From assembly GCF_963664735.1 (NCBI RefSeq), contig NZ_OY761553.1, positions 2,619,303 to 2,683,302 of the forward strand: DNA of 64,000 nt, read 5' to 3'. This DNA is from an uncultured Cohaesibacter sp. (GTDB lineage: Bacteria > Pseudomonadota > Alphaproteobacteria > Rhizobiales > Cohaesibacteraceae). Positions 18,535 to 27,160 of this stretch are shown piece after piece (positions within the stretch are counted from its first letter, which is position 1; each line of letters begins with the position of its first letter). The translations under genes and the position numbers were made by a program. Under the pieces are notes generated by a model. It was given only the letters and a program-made list of their open reading frames with translations. It did no database searches and was not told where the DNA came from.

Positions 18535-20640
18535 ATGACATTGGACATTCGAGGCAGTCTAAAAAACACGAGAAGAAGCAAAAACCCATTGACCGTGATC
18601 GATGAGCTACTTGCAAATTCTATTGATGCATTCCTAATTAGACAGGCATCCACAGACAAAGATTTGTCGCTTGATGTGAAGCTGAATGTCAATGCAACAT
18701 CGGCCAATTTACTGGATGACGAATATGAATTGGAAATTGAGTGCATTGATAATGGGTGCGGCCTAGGGCCGGATCAACGCAAGGCCTTCCTCACCAAAGA
18801 TACATCTTACAAAGACGACCTAAATATTCCCGGTATCGGCAACTGCAAGGGTTCTGGCAGAGTCCAGTTTTTCCACCATTTCTCAAAGGTCTCTGTATCC
18901 TCAGTTTATGAAAGTGAACATGGCAAATATTCTGCAATCCTACCCGCTAAAGAAAATAGGAAAGAGATCGAAGAAAACAATTTTGTCATAAAAAAAATTG
19001 AAAAAGGGCATGTCGGAACAAGTGTAAGTTTGTCTGGGGTTCTTCCCAAAGTTAGGGAGGCAGTCTTCACAGTCCCGAATGTGATAAAATGGCTACACGC
19101 GGACGCTTTGAAACAGTATGTACTTTTCAGCGTTTTGCAGAGATTTGTTAGCCTGAAAGATGTGCTTGGAGAATTTCATATTTTGTTTGAAAGCGATCTA
19201 GTCGGATCCAAATCTAGATCAACCTTAAAAGCAAATGACATTCCATCTCAGACATCTGTGATACCGCTAGACATTCTCCATGTGGAGGGTAGCGATACAA
19301 TTCGCACCCAACTGAAGCTAACTCATTACAAACTTGATGAAAAAGAATATGACCTTCCCAAAAACGTGGTCGGGCTATGTGCGAAATCAGCTATCGCTGA
19401 GGACATCACTGGGAGATATCTTAAGACCAACACGCTTGAAAATAACGCAATCGATGGTTCGTTCCACATCCTTCTCATTGAAGGAGAACTTCTAGATGAA
19501 GGTGTGAACGAACAGCGTGATGGCTTCGATAAAATACCTGAGGAGAATGGCAGCGTTGATCTATTTGATGGAGTACGAGTATCGTTTGAAGACATATATT
19601 CTGTACTAGATGATAAAGTTCGAGAACTAATTACACCACCCGCATGGTCCCGGGAGAAAATCGTCGAGGATGTTGCACAAGATTTCGGTGTTTCAGAAGA
19701 GATGTTGCTTCATTCGAAGACGAGGGTCACTTTTGGAGATACTCCGGTAACTGTTGCCAAGCGAGCTCTTAAGAACCTTCAAGAAAAAGTAGTTGACGAA
19801 ACAGCTAGCTTGCTTTCTATGAAGGAAGCTATAACCGAGCTCGAACCAGATAGTGATGACTTCCGTCGAAAAATAGATGACCTTTCATGGCAATTTACAG
19901 CCTCACTTAAGACTGTAGATATGGCAAACTTGTCGCAGCTCGTAGTTCGTCGTGCAAATTTGATCGACGTACTAGATCTAGCTGTAAAGCAACGATTGAA
20001 GGTTCAAACGGAACTGCCAGAGGGTCAACGCCGGAAAAACGAAGCGTTGATACATAACATTTTTTTCCCAATGCGCAAAGATAGCACAGAGATTCGGGAT
20101 CATGATGTATGGTTGCTGAGCGAGGAGTATCACTACTACGACTACATTGCTTCAGATAAACCGCTTAGCCAAATCAAATGGGGCAATGGTACCTTCTTCG
20201 AAGATGGTATCGATGATGAAATCAATGCTCATCTAGAGCGAATTAGTAATGACAATAAGGCTTGCAGACCAGATATAGCGCTGTTCCATGAAGAAGGATC
20301 CGTAGTAATAGTAGAATTTAAGGCTCCCGGAGTGAGCCTCGATTATCATGTCAGCGATTTGGTGGAGTACGCAGGAATTCTGGCCGCGAAATCAAAGGGA
20401 AAGCTAAAGAAGTTTTACGGCTACTTGATTGGTGATACCATTAACACCATTCGATTATCGAATTTTAAGCCGTTGCCCGGAGCCAAAGGTTGGTTCAGCA
20501 CAACAGATTTGAGAGAACCAGTTACACAAGTTGCTATTGCTCAGTTGTATTCCGAGCTGTTATTTTACGACGATGTTGTTGATCGTGCTCGCAAGCGTAT
20601 TGGTGTCTATCGAGAACGGCTAAAACTTCCTAAGCAATAG
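18535..20640 (+). CDS. GHKL ATPase fused to a PD-(D/E)XK nuclease (MORC/MutL-like defence protein)
   Basis: A 701-residue protein. Residues 20-125 show the GHKL (gyrase B, Hsp90, histidine kinase, MutL) ATP-binding Bergerat fold: N box DELLANSIDA (E24, N28), D72NGCGLG and the glycine-rich lid GIGNCKGSGR. The central part is a transducer-like region and helices. Near the C-terminus RPDIALF (D580) and VIVEFKAP (E594, K596) form a PD-(D/E)XK nuclease signature. GHKL ATPases fused to restriction-type nucleases were described as prokaryotic relatives of eukaryotic MORC proteins and occur in defence loci. GTAGGGG precedes the ATG. AT-richer than the core genome. Specific target unknown. Confidence 0.85.
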   Translation: MTLDIRGSLKNTRRSKNPLTVIDELLANSIDAFLIRQASTDKDLSLDVKLNVNATSANLLDDEYELEIECIDNGCGLGPDQRKAFLTKDTSYKDDLNIPGIGNCKGSGRVQFFHHFSKVSVSSVYESEHGKYSAILPAKENRKEIEENNFVIKKIEKGHVGTSVSLSGVLPKVREAVFTVPNVIKWLHADALKQYVLFSVLQRFVSLKDVLGEFHILFESDLVGSKSRSTLKANDIPSQTSVIPLDILHVEGSDTIRTQLKLTHYKLDEKEYDLPKNVVGLCAKSAIAEDITGRYLKTNTLENNAIDGSFHILLIEGELLDEGVNEQRDGFDKIPEENGSVDLFDGVRVSFEDIYSVLDDKVRELITPPAWSREKIVEDVAQDFGVSEEMLLHSKTRVTFGDTPVTVAKRALKNLQEKVVDETASLLSMKEAITELEPDSDDFRRKIDDLSWQFTASLKTVDMANLSQLVVRRANLIDVLDLAVKQRLKVQTELPEGQRRKNEALIHNIFFPMRKDSTEIRDHDVWLLSEEYHYYDYIASDKPLSQIKWGNGTFFEDGIDDEINAHLERISNDNKACRPDIALFHEEGSVVIVEFKAPGVSLDYHVSDLVEYAGILAAKSKGKLKKFYGYLIGDTINTIRLSNFKPLPGAKGWFSTTDLREPVTQVAIAQLYSELLFYDDVVDRARKRIGVYRERLKLPKQ

Positions 20641-20693
20641 AAATATGAATTTGATACGACATCGTTGCCAAACGGCCTGAGCTCAAAGAGGGC

Positions 20694-20721
20694 TTGACAA
20701 TCACGGTGTATTGTTTACTTC
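20694..20721 (+). promoter_or_regulatory. Candidate promoter of the retron RNA
   Basis: A perfect -35 TTGACA at 20694-20699 and a weak -10 TACTTC at 20716-20721, spacer 16 bp. Transcription would start about 7 bp later, right at the a1 repeat of the predicted retron RNA (20728). Confidence 0.55.
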
Positions 20722-20727
20722 TTAGTT

Positions 20728-20857
20728 AGCCTTCGGGCAGATTTTGTCATCATGTATTGTGATGGTTGACCATGTAGTGGGTCAGATTTGCTCTTCGAGT
20801 TCCTTTGCAATTTTACGGATTGAATAATCCTAGCTCGCGTAAGAGTGCCCGAAGGCT
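20728..20857 (+). ncRNA. Retron msr-msd RNA (predicted)
   Basis: The 12-nt a1 sequence AGCCTTCGGGCA (20728-20739) is perfectly complementary to a2 TGCCCGAAGGCT (20846-20857). Inside it are two short msr hairpins, CATCA/TGATG (20748-20764) and TGACC/GGTCA (20767-20784). They are followed by a long msd stem, CTCTTCGAG (20791-20799) against CTCG and AAGAG (20834-20845, with a CGT bulge), which ends exactly at a2, and an inner hairpin GGATT/AATCC (20817-20830). G20740 directly after a1 is the likely branching guanosine. Arrangement, size of about 130 nt and place 19 bp before the RT start match known retrons. Confidence 0.8.
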
Positions 20858-20876
20858 GTTCTTTAGGGCCAGAGAT

Positions 20877-22619
20877 GTGACTACCAAGCTAAATAGGCTA
20901 AAAGCAGCAAATTCTAGGTCCGACTTAGCAAGATTGCTAGGTATAGCACCCAAACATCTCAGCTTTGCACTCTACAAGATTCCCCAGATTGTAAGGTACC
21001 GCGAGTTTACCATCCCGAAAGCATCCGGCGGTGATCGCGTCATTCATGAACCGAATTCTCACCTAAAGGCGATACAAGCCAGAACATCTGGCATGCTTTA
21101 CGAGTGCTACAACGAGCTTTTCCCTAAGGCAGAAAAAAAAAGCCTGAACCTGTCGCATGCGTTTCAAAAAAGGCGAGGGCTTTCAATCGCTACGAATGGC
21201 GCTAAGCATCGTAACAAGCGTTACGTCTTCAATTTAGATTTTGAAGATTTCTTTGGCTCATTCAATTTCGGCCGAGTTCGTGGATTCTTTCTTTCAAACC
21301 GAAATTTTAAACTCAATGAAGAAGTTGCAACCTGTTTGGCTCAGATCTGCTGTCATGAAAATAAGTTACCACAGGGAGCGCCTACATCTCCGATTGTTAC
21401 AGAGTTAATTACCCGCATATTGGATGTCCGTTTATCCAAAATAGCGAAGGCTCAAGGATGTAGTTATTCAAGATACGCGGATGACTTAACGTTTTCGACT
21501 AACAAACGAACCTTCCCACGAGAAGTCGCAGTTTGTGATACTTCTGGGACATGGACGGTCGGCAATGAAATTCGAAACAAAATTCATGCTAGCGGATTTG
21601 CCGTCAACTTAGCCAAGACTCGCATGCAGTTTGCTGAGAGTAGGCAGGAGACAACCGGCCTCGTCGTGAACAAAAAAATCAACGTAAAAAGAGAGTATTC
21701 GAAGCAAGTTAGGTATATGACGCATTCTTTGCTTCAAACTGGCAAATGCTACGTGCAAGCGCCGATAACGAAAAAGAAGCAAGATGTGAGTCCGCATGTC
21801 TTGGCGGGGAAATTAGCGCATGAGTTCCAAATAAAATCAAAGGAGTTCGTAGATTCTAATGGGAAACCTTGGCCGCTTGCCCGGTTCAGGGAAAAGGGAA
21901 TTGCGGTCCCTGCATTCTATCGGCGATATTCTGATTTTCTCCATTTTCGAAACTTCTTTTTCAATGAAAAGCCAATAATTCTCTGCGAAGGTGTTACTGA
22001 TAACATCTACCTAAAGTGCGCAATTAAATCGAAGCACGCTCAAGTTAGAAGCCTTGCTAAGGCATCGCTTCCTAGTAAGAAGGTTGAGCTGCTGTGTGCA
22101 TTCTACAATTACTCTAGGACCGCTCGCGCCGTGACCGCTTTAACTGGGGGCGCCAATCCATTAAAAACCTTCATTGAAACATATGCGTTCAGATTTTCGG
22201 AATGTAAGGGAGCTAGTGTTTCACAGCCAGTAATTGCGGTTGTTGACAACGATGCGGCGAATAACGGTCTTTGGAGAATGCTAGGTAGCAAATTCGGAAT
22301 CTCAGGTGCGGATGGGAGTGACGATTTCTATCATGTCGTTAAAAACCTGTATATCGTTCCTATTCCCAAGATTGATGCAAAAGACACTTTCATAGAACAT
22401 CTTTTTGATAAGAAAACACTGAATATTCCCCTCAACGGGAAAACATTCGAATTGGGACAAAAGGGGAAAATTGCAAATAACAAGTTCGGAAAGATGGCAT
22501 TTGCTAGAGATGTAGTGCAAAAACAGCGCGGCTCAATCGATTTTAGTGGGTTTTTACCGCTGTTAGTAAACATTGAAAAAGCGATTTCACATCACCAGGT
22601 AAATCCTCCTGCACCTTAA
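20877..22619 (+). CDS. Retron reverse transcriptase fused to a TOPRIM-like effector domain
   Basis: A 580-residue protein if started at GTG 20877 (MTTKLNRLK). A longer TTG start at 20805 would lie inside the retron RNA, so I reject it. RT motifs: FDLDFEDFF-like VFNLDFEDFFGSF (near 117-129), LPQGAPTSP (164-172), catalytic YADD (200-203) and TTGLVVN (259-265), typical of retron RTs. From about residue 365 a second domain begins: PIILCEGVTDNIYL (Glu371, a TOPRIM-type acidic motif), later VIAVVDNDAAN, and DTFIEHLF. RT-TOPRIM fusions are known among retrons; the fused domain is the presumed toxin that the msDNA restrains and that phage infection releases. Codon use and AT content differ from the core genome. 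Confidence 0.88.
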   Translation: MTTKLNRLKAANSRSDLARLLGIAPKHLSFALYKIPQIVRYREFTIPKASGGDRVIHEPNSHLKAIQARTSGMLYECYNELFPKAEKKSLNLSHAFQKRRGLSIATNGAKHRNKRYVFNLDFEDFFGSFNFGRVRGFFLSNRNFKLNEEVATCLAQICCHENKLPQGAPTSPIVTELITRILDVRLSKIAKAQGCSYSRYADDLTFSTNKRTFPREVAVCDTSGTWTVGNEIRNKIHASGFAVNLAKTRMQFAESRQETTGLVVNKKINVKREYSKQVRYMTHSLLQTGKCYVQAPITKKKQDVSPHVLAGKLAHEFQIKSKEFVDSNGKPWPLARFREKGIAVPAFYRRYSDFLHFRNFFFNEKPIILCEGVTDNIYLKCAIKSKHAQVRSLAKASLPSKKVELLCAFYNYSRTARAVTALTGGANPLKTFIETYAFRFSECKGASVSQPVIAVVDNDAANNGLWRMLGSKFGISGADGSDDFYHVVKNLYIVPIPKIDAKDTFIEHLFDKKTLNIPLNGKTFELGQKGKIANNKFGKMAFARDVVQKQRGSIDFSGFLPLLVNIEKAISHHQVNPPAP

Positions 22620-23053
22620 TGAACTTACGAATTCAGGTTAAGAACCAAGGTCTTCCAAGCAATCTTGCAGGATATAGTTTGTCTACATAAATTTGTTTCA
22701 CATAAGTCTCTGTTTAAGGGCAAGGAACATGCTTAACCCCCGGGGCAACGGTATTCGCTTCCCGACTATATTCCTTAAGCATATTCAACGTTTTCGGAAA
22801 AGTTGCGCCTCGGCGCATGTCTCGATTTTTCGCTTACCCTTCATTTAACCGCGAAAAATGCTGCGTTTTCGTCGAATGTCTGCAATGAAGAAGTCGCTTT
22901 GTAAACCCTGCTGGCACACGAATGACTGGTTTGGGCCGTGGTTTCCGAAGCTGTTTGTTGCGTCATAGAATGGTCCTTCATTTTGAAGGTCCTGCTTGGG
23001 CTCATTTGTTGAATTCGCTGCACTTGTCATGAATGGCTGCAAACGGTTTTTCC
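22620..23053. other. Gene-poor interval behind the retron
   Basis: About 430 bp between the retron and hairpin motif A. It holds only a doubtful 41-residue minus-strand frame (listed separately). No RNA or repeat is recognised in 22620-22840. Confidence 0.4.
22841..22966 (-). CDS. Possible small protein (41 residues)
   Basis: A short frame beginning MTQQTASETTAQTSHSC with GAAGGA about eight bases upstream. Composition is plausible for a protein, but a second frame over the same DNA also stays open, so coding is uncertain. No family recognised. Confidence 0.25.
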   Translation of the reverse strand: MTQQTASETTAQTSHSCASRVYKATSSLQTFDENAAFFAVK

Positions 23054-23086
23054 GTTGGGATAATTATCTCTTATCACAGGGTAAAA
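23054..23086 (+). repeat. Hairpin motif A (GATAA-N7-TTATC)
   Basis: GTTGGGATAA, seven bases, TTATC, three bases, GGGTAAAA. First of four island copies (23054, 26950, 29890, 34025), all in the same orientation with exactly seven bases between the arms. It ends 10 bp before the next gene. Confidence 0.75.
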
Positions 23087-23096
23087 TCCGCCCTTA

Positions 23097-23951
23097 ATGG
23101 GCACGATCAGCGACAAGCTGCATGTTGTGTCACTCGCCATACATCGGAGTGGCTCAGTCTCAGAGAATATGCTCTCAAACTGTTCGGATAGCATGGAACC
23201 GCAACACAGTTTATGGCAAGATCTCGGTATGATCGAATTCCGCACCCTTTCTGATGACCATCCTGACCTCGCGCATTCTCCTCTGCTGCGGGGCGCTCTC
23301 TTGACTCTGCAATATGCGCAGACGCATGGATCAATCGGTCTAACCCAAACTAAAGCCTTCAAGCGGGTCTTCGTGCATTGGGCGGTCGAGCATTTCGATT
23401 GGCCAGGAAAAAGCGCAGAAGAAATGTTCCGCTATAACAAGGTAATCAATGAATATGAGTTTCCCCCGCTCGAGGTTATTCATTTTCTGCTGATTTCCCT
23501 ACGCCTGGGTCGTCACATCAAGAGTGAGTTTCGACCGACCAAGCGTGGTATGAAGCTGGCGCAAGCCCCTGGTCAACTGTTTGCTGAGTTGATCCCCTAT
23601 TTTGTACTGCAGGTTGATCACGCTTCTTATGCGCGCTTCGAGAACCGACCCTTGGGGAAGTGGGACGTCTGGATGAACGTGATTAACGTCGAAGCAGATC
23701 ATGGTACGACCGAAGCCGCCTTGTTCGAAACCTTCTACGGTGAACCGCAAGACTGGCACACCGCAGGGTGGAGAGAGATGGCCGTGTTTTCGGCTTCCGT
23801 TCTCCGTCCTCTTGAATGGGCAGGGTTGGTGATGGAGAAACGCGAAGACTGTGGTGCCAAGCAAGTATGTCATGTGTTCAAGACCCCGCTCTGGCGCAGC
23901 GCGATCAAACTTGACACTGACGAAATGTTACAGCCGATATCCGTTCAGTGA
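23097..23951 (+). CDS. Uncharacterised island protein, possible winged-helix
   Basis: A 284-residue protein with no family I can name. It is soluble, helix-rich and contains EYEFPPLEVIHFLLISLRLGRHIKSEFRPTKRG-type segments ending in a TxxG turn that recalls a winged-helix (a PTKRGMKL wing). Several later Met codons (23169, 23193, 23229) are possible starts, and the first 20 residues look unconvincing. It directly follows hairpin motif A and is convergent with the helicase gene. Function unknown. Confidence 0.65.
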   Translation: MGTISDKLHVVSLAIHRSGSVSENMLSNCSDSMEPQHSLWQDLGMIEFRTLSDDHPDLAHSPLLRGALLTLQYAQTHGSIGLTQTKAFKRVFVHWAVEHFDWPGKSAEEMFRYNKVINEYEFPPLEVIHFLLISLRLGRHIKSEFRPTKRGMKLAQAPGQLFAELIPYFVLQVDHASYARFENRPLGKWDVWMNVINVEADHGTTEAALFETFYGEPQDWHTAGWREMAVFSASVLRPLEWAGLVMEKREDCGAKQVCHVFKTPLWRSAIKLDTDEMLQPISVQ

Positions 23952-24001
23952 GAGATGTTTTCGCAGCTCCCATGACGCGATACCGCTAGCGCGTATCCTT
24001 C

Positions 24002-24019
24002 CAGTGCAATTGATTGCAA
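24002..24019 (+). repeat. 18-bp direct repeat at the 3' side of the helicase gene
   Basis: CAGTGCAATTGATTGCAA, identical to 26910-26927. It contains the island palindrome TGCAATTGATTGCA (24005-24018) and lies 12 bp beyond the helicase stop codon. Together the two copies bracket only the helicase gene. Confidence 0.85.
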
Positions 24020-24031
24020 AGGAAGCACCAA

Positions 24032-26797
24032 TCAAACAACACGCCATCGGATAGTGAATAGCTTCTCAGTTTCCACATTAAAAGCATACTGCGACTTGAG
24101 TTTTCTAATGTTTGCAGCGTTATCTTTTTCTGATTGCCCTTTGAAGGCTAGGTATTGAGCCTTCATCTCAGATAGCTTTGTCTCATCATTCTTTGTATTC
24201 TCGGCTATTTCGTGTTGAAGCTTTGTAAATTTGGCGGAAAATTTTATCTTCTTGCTCTCTTGAATTTTCTTCTCCAAGTCATTGATTTCAATTTCCTTTT
24301 TTTGAATTTCAGCATGGGTAAGACCTTGCAATTTTTCCTCTTCTTGCGCCAGCCAGCTATCGTTCAACGCACCTTCTTCCGATGTGAAGTTGTTTAATAA
24401 GTTATCCCGCACTGCTGACAATTTCTGAGTGTTAGGCGACAGTGTAATCATTTTAGGCTCTCGACACGGAGCTTTTAGAATTCGATCCGCAAGGTCATCA
24501 GAAATTACTTTGCCTTTTTCTGTGATGCAGGAGAGAAGCAGCCTTTCTCTCAGGATTCCCGCACTCTTTATCACAGCCTTGTCAACCTGGAGCCAGCCAG
24601 TTTTGCCTTTCAGAGCACTAAGGTTAAGATGCTTTCCAAAGCCCAAGTCGGGTTCGAAAGTGAAGGTGGCTCTGTCCCAGCTGGGATGCTGGTTTTTGCA
24701 ACTTTCAACCAGCTTACCAGCAAAGCTGGTTTCCGAGAGGTGAAAGAAGTGCCAGCCATTGTCCTGTGCTTCCTGCCAATCGGGAGACCAATCCCTACCT
24801 TCATACAAAAAATGCAAACTATCCGAGTTTTCAAACTCGGCGTCAGGCAAGACAGCTCTAACAATTGTGACGAGCCTTTGTTCAAAATCGAGCTTTTGCT
24901 TTTGCATCTTCTGACCACAGCCATTGATACTCGCAATGACGGAACTATCCATCTCTGCAAAAAGTTGTTTCTGGGATGCGGTCTTTGCCTTTTTTATCTT
25001 TGAAGCCAATTCCGACTCTAGTTTCTTAAATTTCTTTTGAATTTCGTCGGCTGACGAAGCCGTCATATAGATTTCACTAAGGCAGTTTGCGAAGTCTACT
25101 CCACTCTCAATAGTGCCTAAGATTTCATTGCTCACCCCAAATGCACCGCTAAATAGCTTGAATTTCTGCTGCAGCAATTCGAGGATATGCTTTTCTGCAA
25201 GATTTTTGGTGTTCAGCATATTGATGACGGTAACGTCGTTCTTCTGCCCAAACCGATGGCATCGGCCAATCCTCTGCTCAACACGCTGCGGATTCCAAGG
25301 CAAGTCGTAGTTTACCACCAACGAGCAGAATTGAAGATTCAGCCCCTCCGCCCCGCTTTCGGTCGCAATTAAAATCGACTTGGCAGAACTGCGAAACGCA
25401 TCAACAATCGCTGACTTTTTGTCCAATGGAACGGATCCGGATATTGCATCCGTACCTTTGTTCTGCTTTTTCCAGGCTTTATAGATTTTGTCTATCTCAG
25501 GGTGCTTGGAATTCCCGGACATAAGAACAATCTGATCCTTATACCCATGATCAGATAGAAGTTCATAGAGATACTGTTGCGTCGGCAAACTCTCGGTGAA
25601 AATAACAGCTTTTCGCTGACCTCCCTTTTTCTCTATGTCAGCCAAAGCTTCAGGAAGGTGCTTGGCTAGGGCCTTGCCCTTTGTGTCCACTTTTATAGAC
25701 TGGGCAAGATCGCAGCAGGCACTCAGGATCTTTAGTTCGCTTTCCAGCTTTTCTAGATATTCTGGTGCTTCTCCTGCTGCTTCTGCTTTTAGTTTACGCA
25801 GTTTATTGATTTTGCTGCTCAAATGCTGCGAAGTGGCAGCTGGAGATGACCCTATGAGTTTTGGGATGGTCATTTTGAGAAATTTGGTCTTCTTTTCACG
25901 CCCATAAGCAATGGTGTTAGGTTGCTGCAAGAACGAGAGGACGTCCTTGTATAGTTGGTCTTCCTGCGCACTTGGCTCGAAATCGAAAGTTCGCGTCAAG
26001 CGCTTCGGAAATTTCAGGAGGCCTTTTCGTTGAATTTGCTTTCTTAAGGTCCTACGACCATGCTGGTTTACCCAATCCAGAAGTTTTTCAGGACTGATCT
26101 TCACTGCATGCTTTTTCCCTTTTCCCGCCTTAGTCGTTCCATGTGCCATCACAAATTCCGGGTCGATGAAGTAAACAAGGCCTGCTAGCTCATCTAAGGA
26201 ATTTTGCAAAGGCGTTGCCGTAAGGAGTAGCTTGAACGCATCCACAGTTGCCTGATGCAATCTCCGAGCCCGCTTTCCATCTTTGACTATGTTTCTCAGA
26301 CGATGGGCTTCATCAAATATGGCTAGATCCCAATTAACCTCCTCTATTTTTTGGTATCGGGCGGACGCATACTCGTACGAGGAAATGATCACTCCGTTGC
26401 ATTCCGCGAATGGATTTGAACCACCAGACTTGATGTGCTTTTTATACGCAGAACCATCAAGAACAATCGCAGGTATAGAGAATTTCTCAGCGAGTTCCTG
26501 TTTCCATTGGCGGCGCAGTGTCGAGGGCACCACGAGCAAAATTTTCCGCTTATTTTCAGCCCATTTCTGAGCGATGACGAGTCCCGCCTCGACCGTTTTG
26601 CCCAGCCCGACCTCGTCAGCTAGCAAGACACCTTTTTCCAGAGGAGCCTTTAAGGCGAATAGAGCTGCATCGGCCTGATGGGGAACAAGTTCAACGCGAG
26701 CACCAGCTAAGATCTTGGCAATCTGACTTTGAGCATCCCCTTTCAGAGTAACTCTATGACTGTGATATAGACTATGTATCTCGCGGTACCCAACCAT
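24032..26797 (-). CDS. SNF2/RapA-type DEAD-like helicase, stand-alone
   Basis: A 921-residue superfamily 2 ATPase. Motif I is LADEVGLGKT (residues 59-68), motif II DEAHRLRN (near 163), motif III LLTATPLQN, motif V ATESGAEGLNLQ and motif VI EQRIGRCHRFGQ (near 512). The C-terminal third is a long charged region with a coiled coil (KKEIEINDLEKKIQESKK). This is the SNF2/HepA class, often part of DISARM and other defence systems as a translocase, but no methylase, PLD or DUF1998 partner is adjacent here. It is bracketed by 18-bp direct repeats, as if inserted as one cassette. Confidence 0.88.
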   Translation of the reverse strand: MVGYREIHSLYHSHRVTLKGDAQSQIAKILAGARVELVPHQADAALFALKAPLEKGVLLADEVGLGKTVEAGLVIAQKWAENKRKILLVVPSTLRRQWKQELAEKFSIPAIVLDGSAYKKHIKSGGSNPFAECNGVIISSYEYASARYQKIEEVNWDLAIFDEAHRLRNIVKDGKRARRLHQATVDAFKLLLTATPLQNSLDELAGLVYFIDPEFVMAHGTTKAGKGKKHAVKISPEKLLDWVNQHGRRTLRKQIQRKGLLKFPKRLTRTFDFEPSAQEDQLYKDVLSFLQQPNTIAYGREKKTKFLKMTIPKLIGSSPAATSQHLSSKINKLRKLKAEAAGEAPEYLEKLESELKILSACCDLAQSIKVDTKGKALAKHLPEALADIEKKGGQRKAVIFTESLPTQQYLYELLSDHGYKDQIVLMSGNSKHPEIDKIYKAWKKQNKGTDAISGSVPLDKKSAIVDAFRSSAKSILIATESGAEGLNLQFCSLVVNYDLPWNPQRVEQRIGRCHRFGQKNDVTVINMLNTKNLAEKHILELLQQKFKLFSGAFGVSNEILGTIESGVDFANCLSEIYMTASSADEIQKKFKKLESELASKIKKAKTASQKQLFAEMDSSVIASINGCGQKMQKQKLDFEQRLVTIVRAVLPDAEFENSDSLHFLYEGRDWSPDWQEAQDNGWHFFHLSETSFAGKLVESCKNQHPSWDRATFTFEPDLGFGKHLNLSALKGKTGWLQVDKAVIKSAGILRERLLLSCITEKGKVISDDLADRILKAPCREPKMITLSPNTQKLSAVRDNLLNNFTSEEGALNDSWLAQEEEKLQGLTHAEIQKKEIEINDLEKKIQESKKIKFSAKFTKLQHEIAENTKNDETKLSEMKAQYLAFKGQSEKDNAANIRKLKSQYAFNVETEKLFTIRWRVV

Positions 26798-26909
26798 CTT
26801 TTTCGCCTCATACGTTTGTTTTTAAAATCCATCCTTTCAGGTTGGTGTTAAGCATTCTTTGGGCTTTACAGACATTTTGTTTTTGGGTGAATAAAACCTA
26901 AACTAGGCT

Positions 26910-26927
26910 CAGTGCAATTGATTGCAA
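26910..26927 (+). repeat. 18-bp direct repeat at the 5' side of the helicase gene
   Basis: Identical to 24002-24019 and in the same orientation; contains the island palindrome (26913-26926). It lies 113 bp upstream of the helicase start and 23 bp before hairpin motif B. Confidence 0.85.
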
Positions 26928-26949
26928 CAGCTTGTGCTCTTCCTGTTCC

Positions 26950-26982
26950 GTTGGGATAAGTCCCCATTATCAGGGGGTAAAA
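26950..26982 (+). repeat. Hairpin motif B (GATAA-N7-TTATC)
   Basis: GTTGGGATAA, seven bases, TTATC, three bases, GGGTAAAA: matches motif A at all conserved positions. About 180 bp ahead of the P-loop kinase gene. Confidence 0.75.
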
Positions 26983-27160
26983 CGGCCGACATTAGACATC
27001 AGTTATCTGCTACAAAGCAGATTCTGCATTCCGGACTTTCCTTCCGGATGCAGCATTTCTGATGACAGCCGTATCAACCGTTGAAACCTTGCCAACTCAT
27101 CAATTCAGAACGACAATGAAGTCGGTACAGACGATTTAGGCTAATCAAGGAATCCTAAAC

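Noticed and set aside
20805-20876. TTG start giving a longer reverse transcriptase
   Set aside because: These codons lie inside the a2 arm and msd of the retron RNA, and GTG 20877 directly follows it.
24032-26797. DISARM or other multi-gene helicase system
   Set aside because: No methylase, DUF1998, PLD or other partner gene adjoins the helicase.
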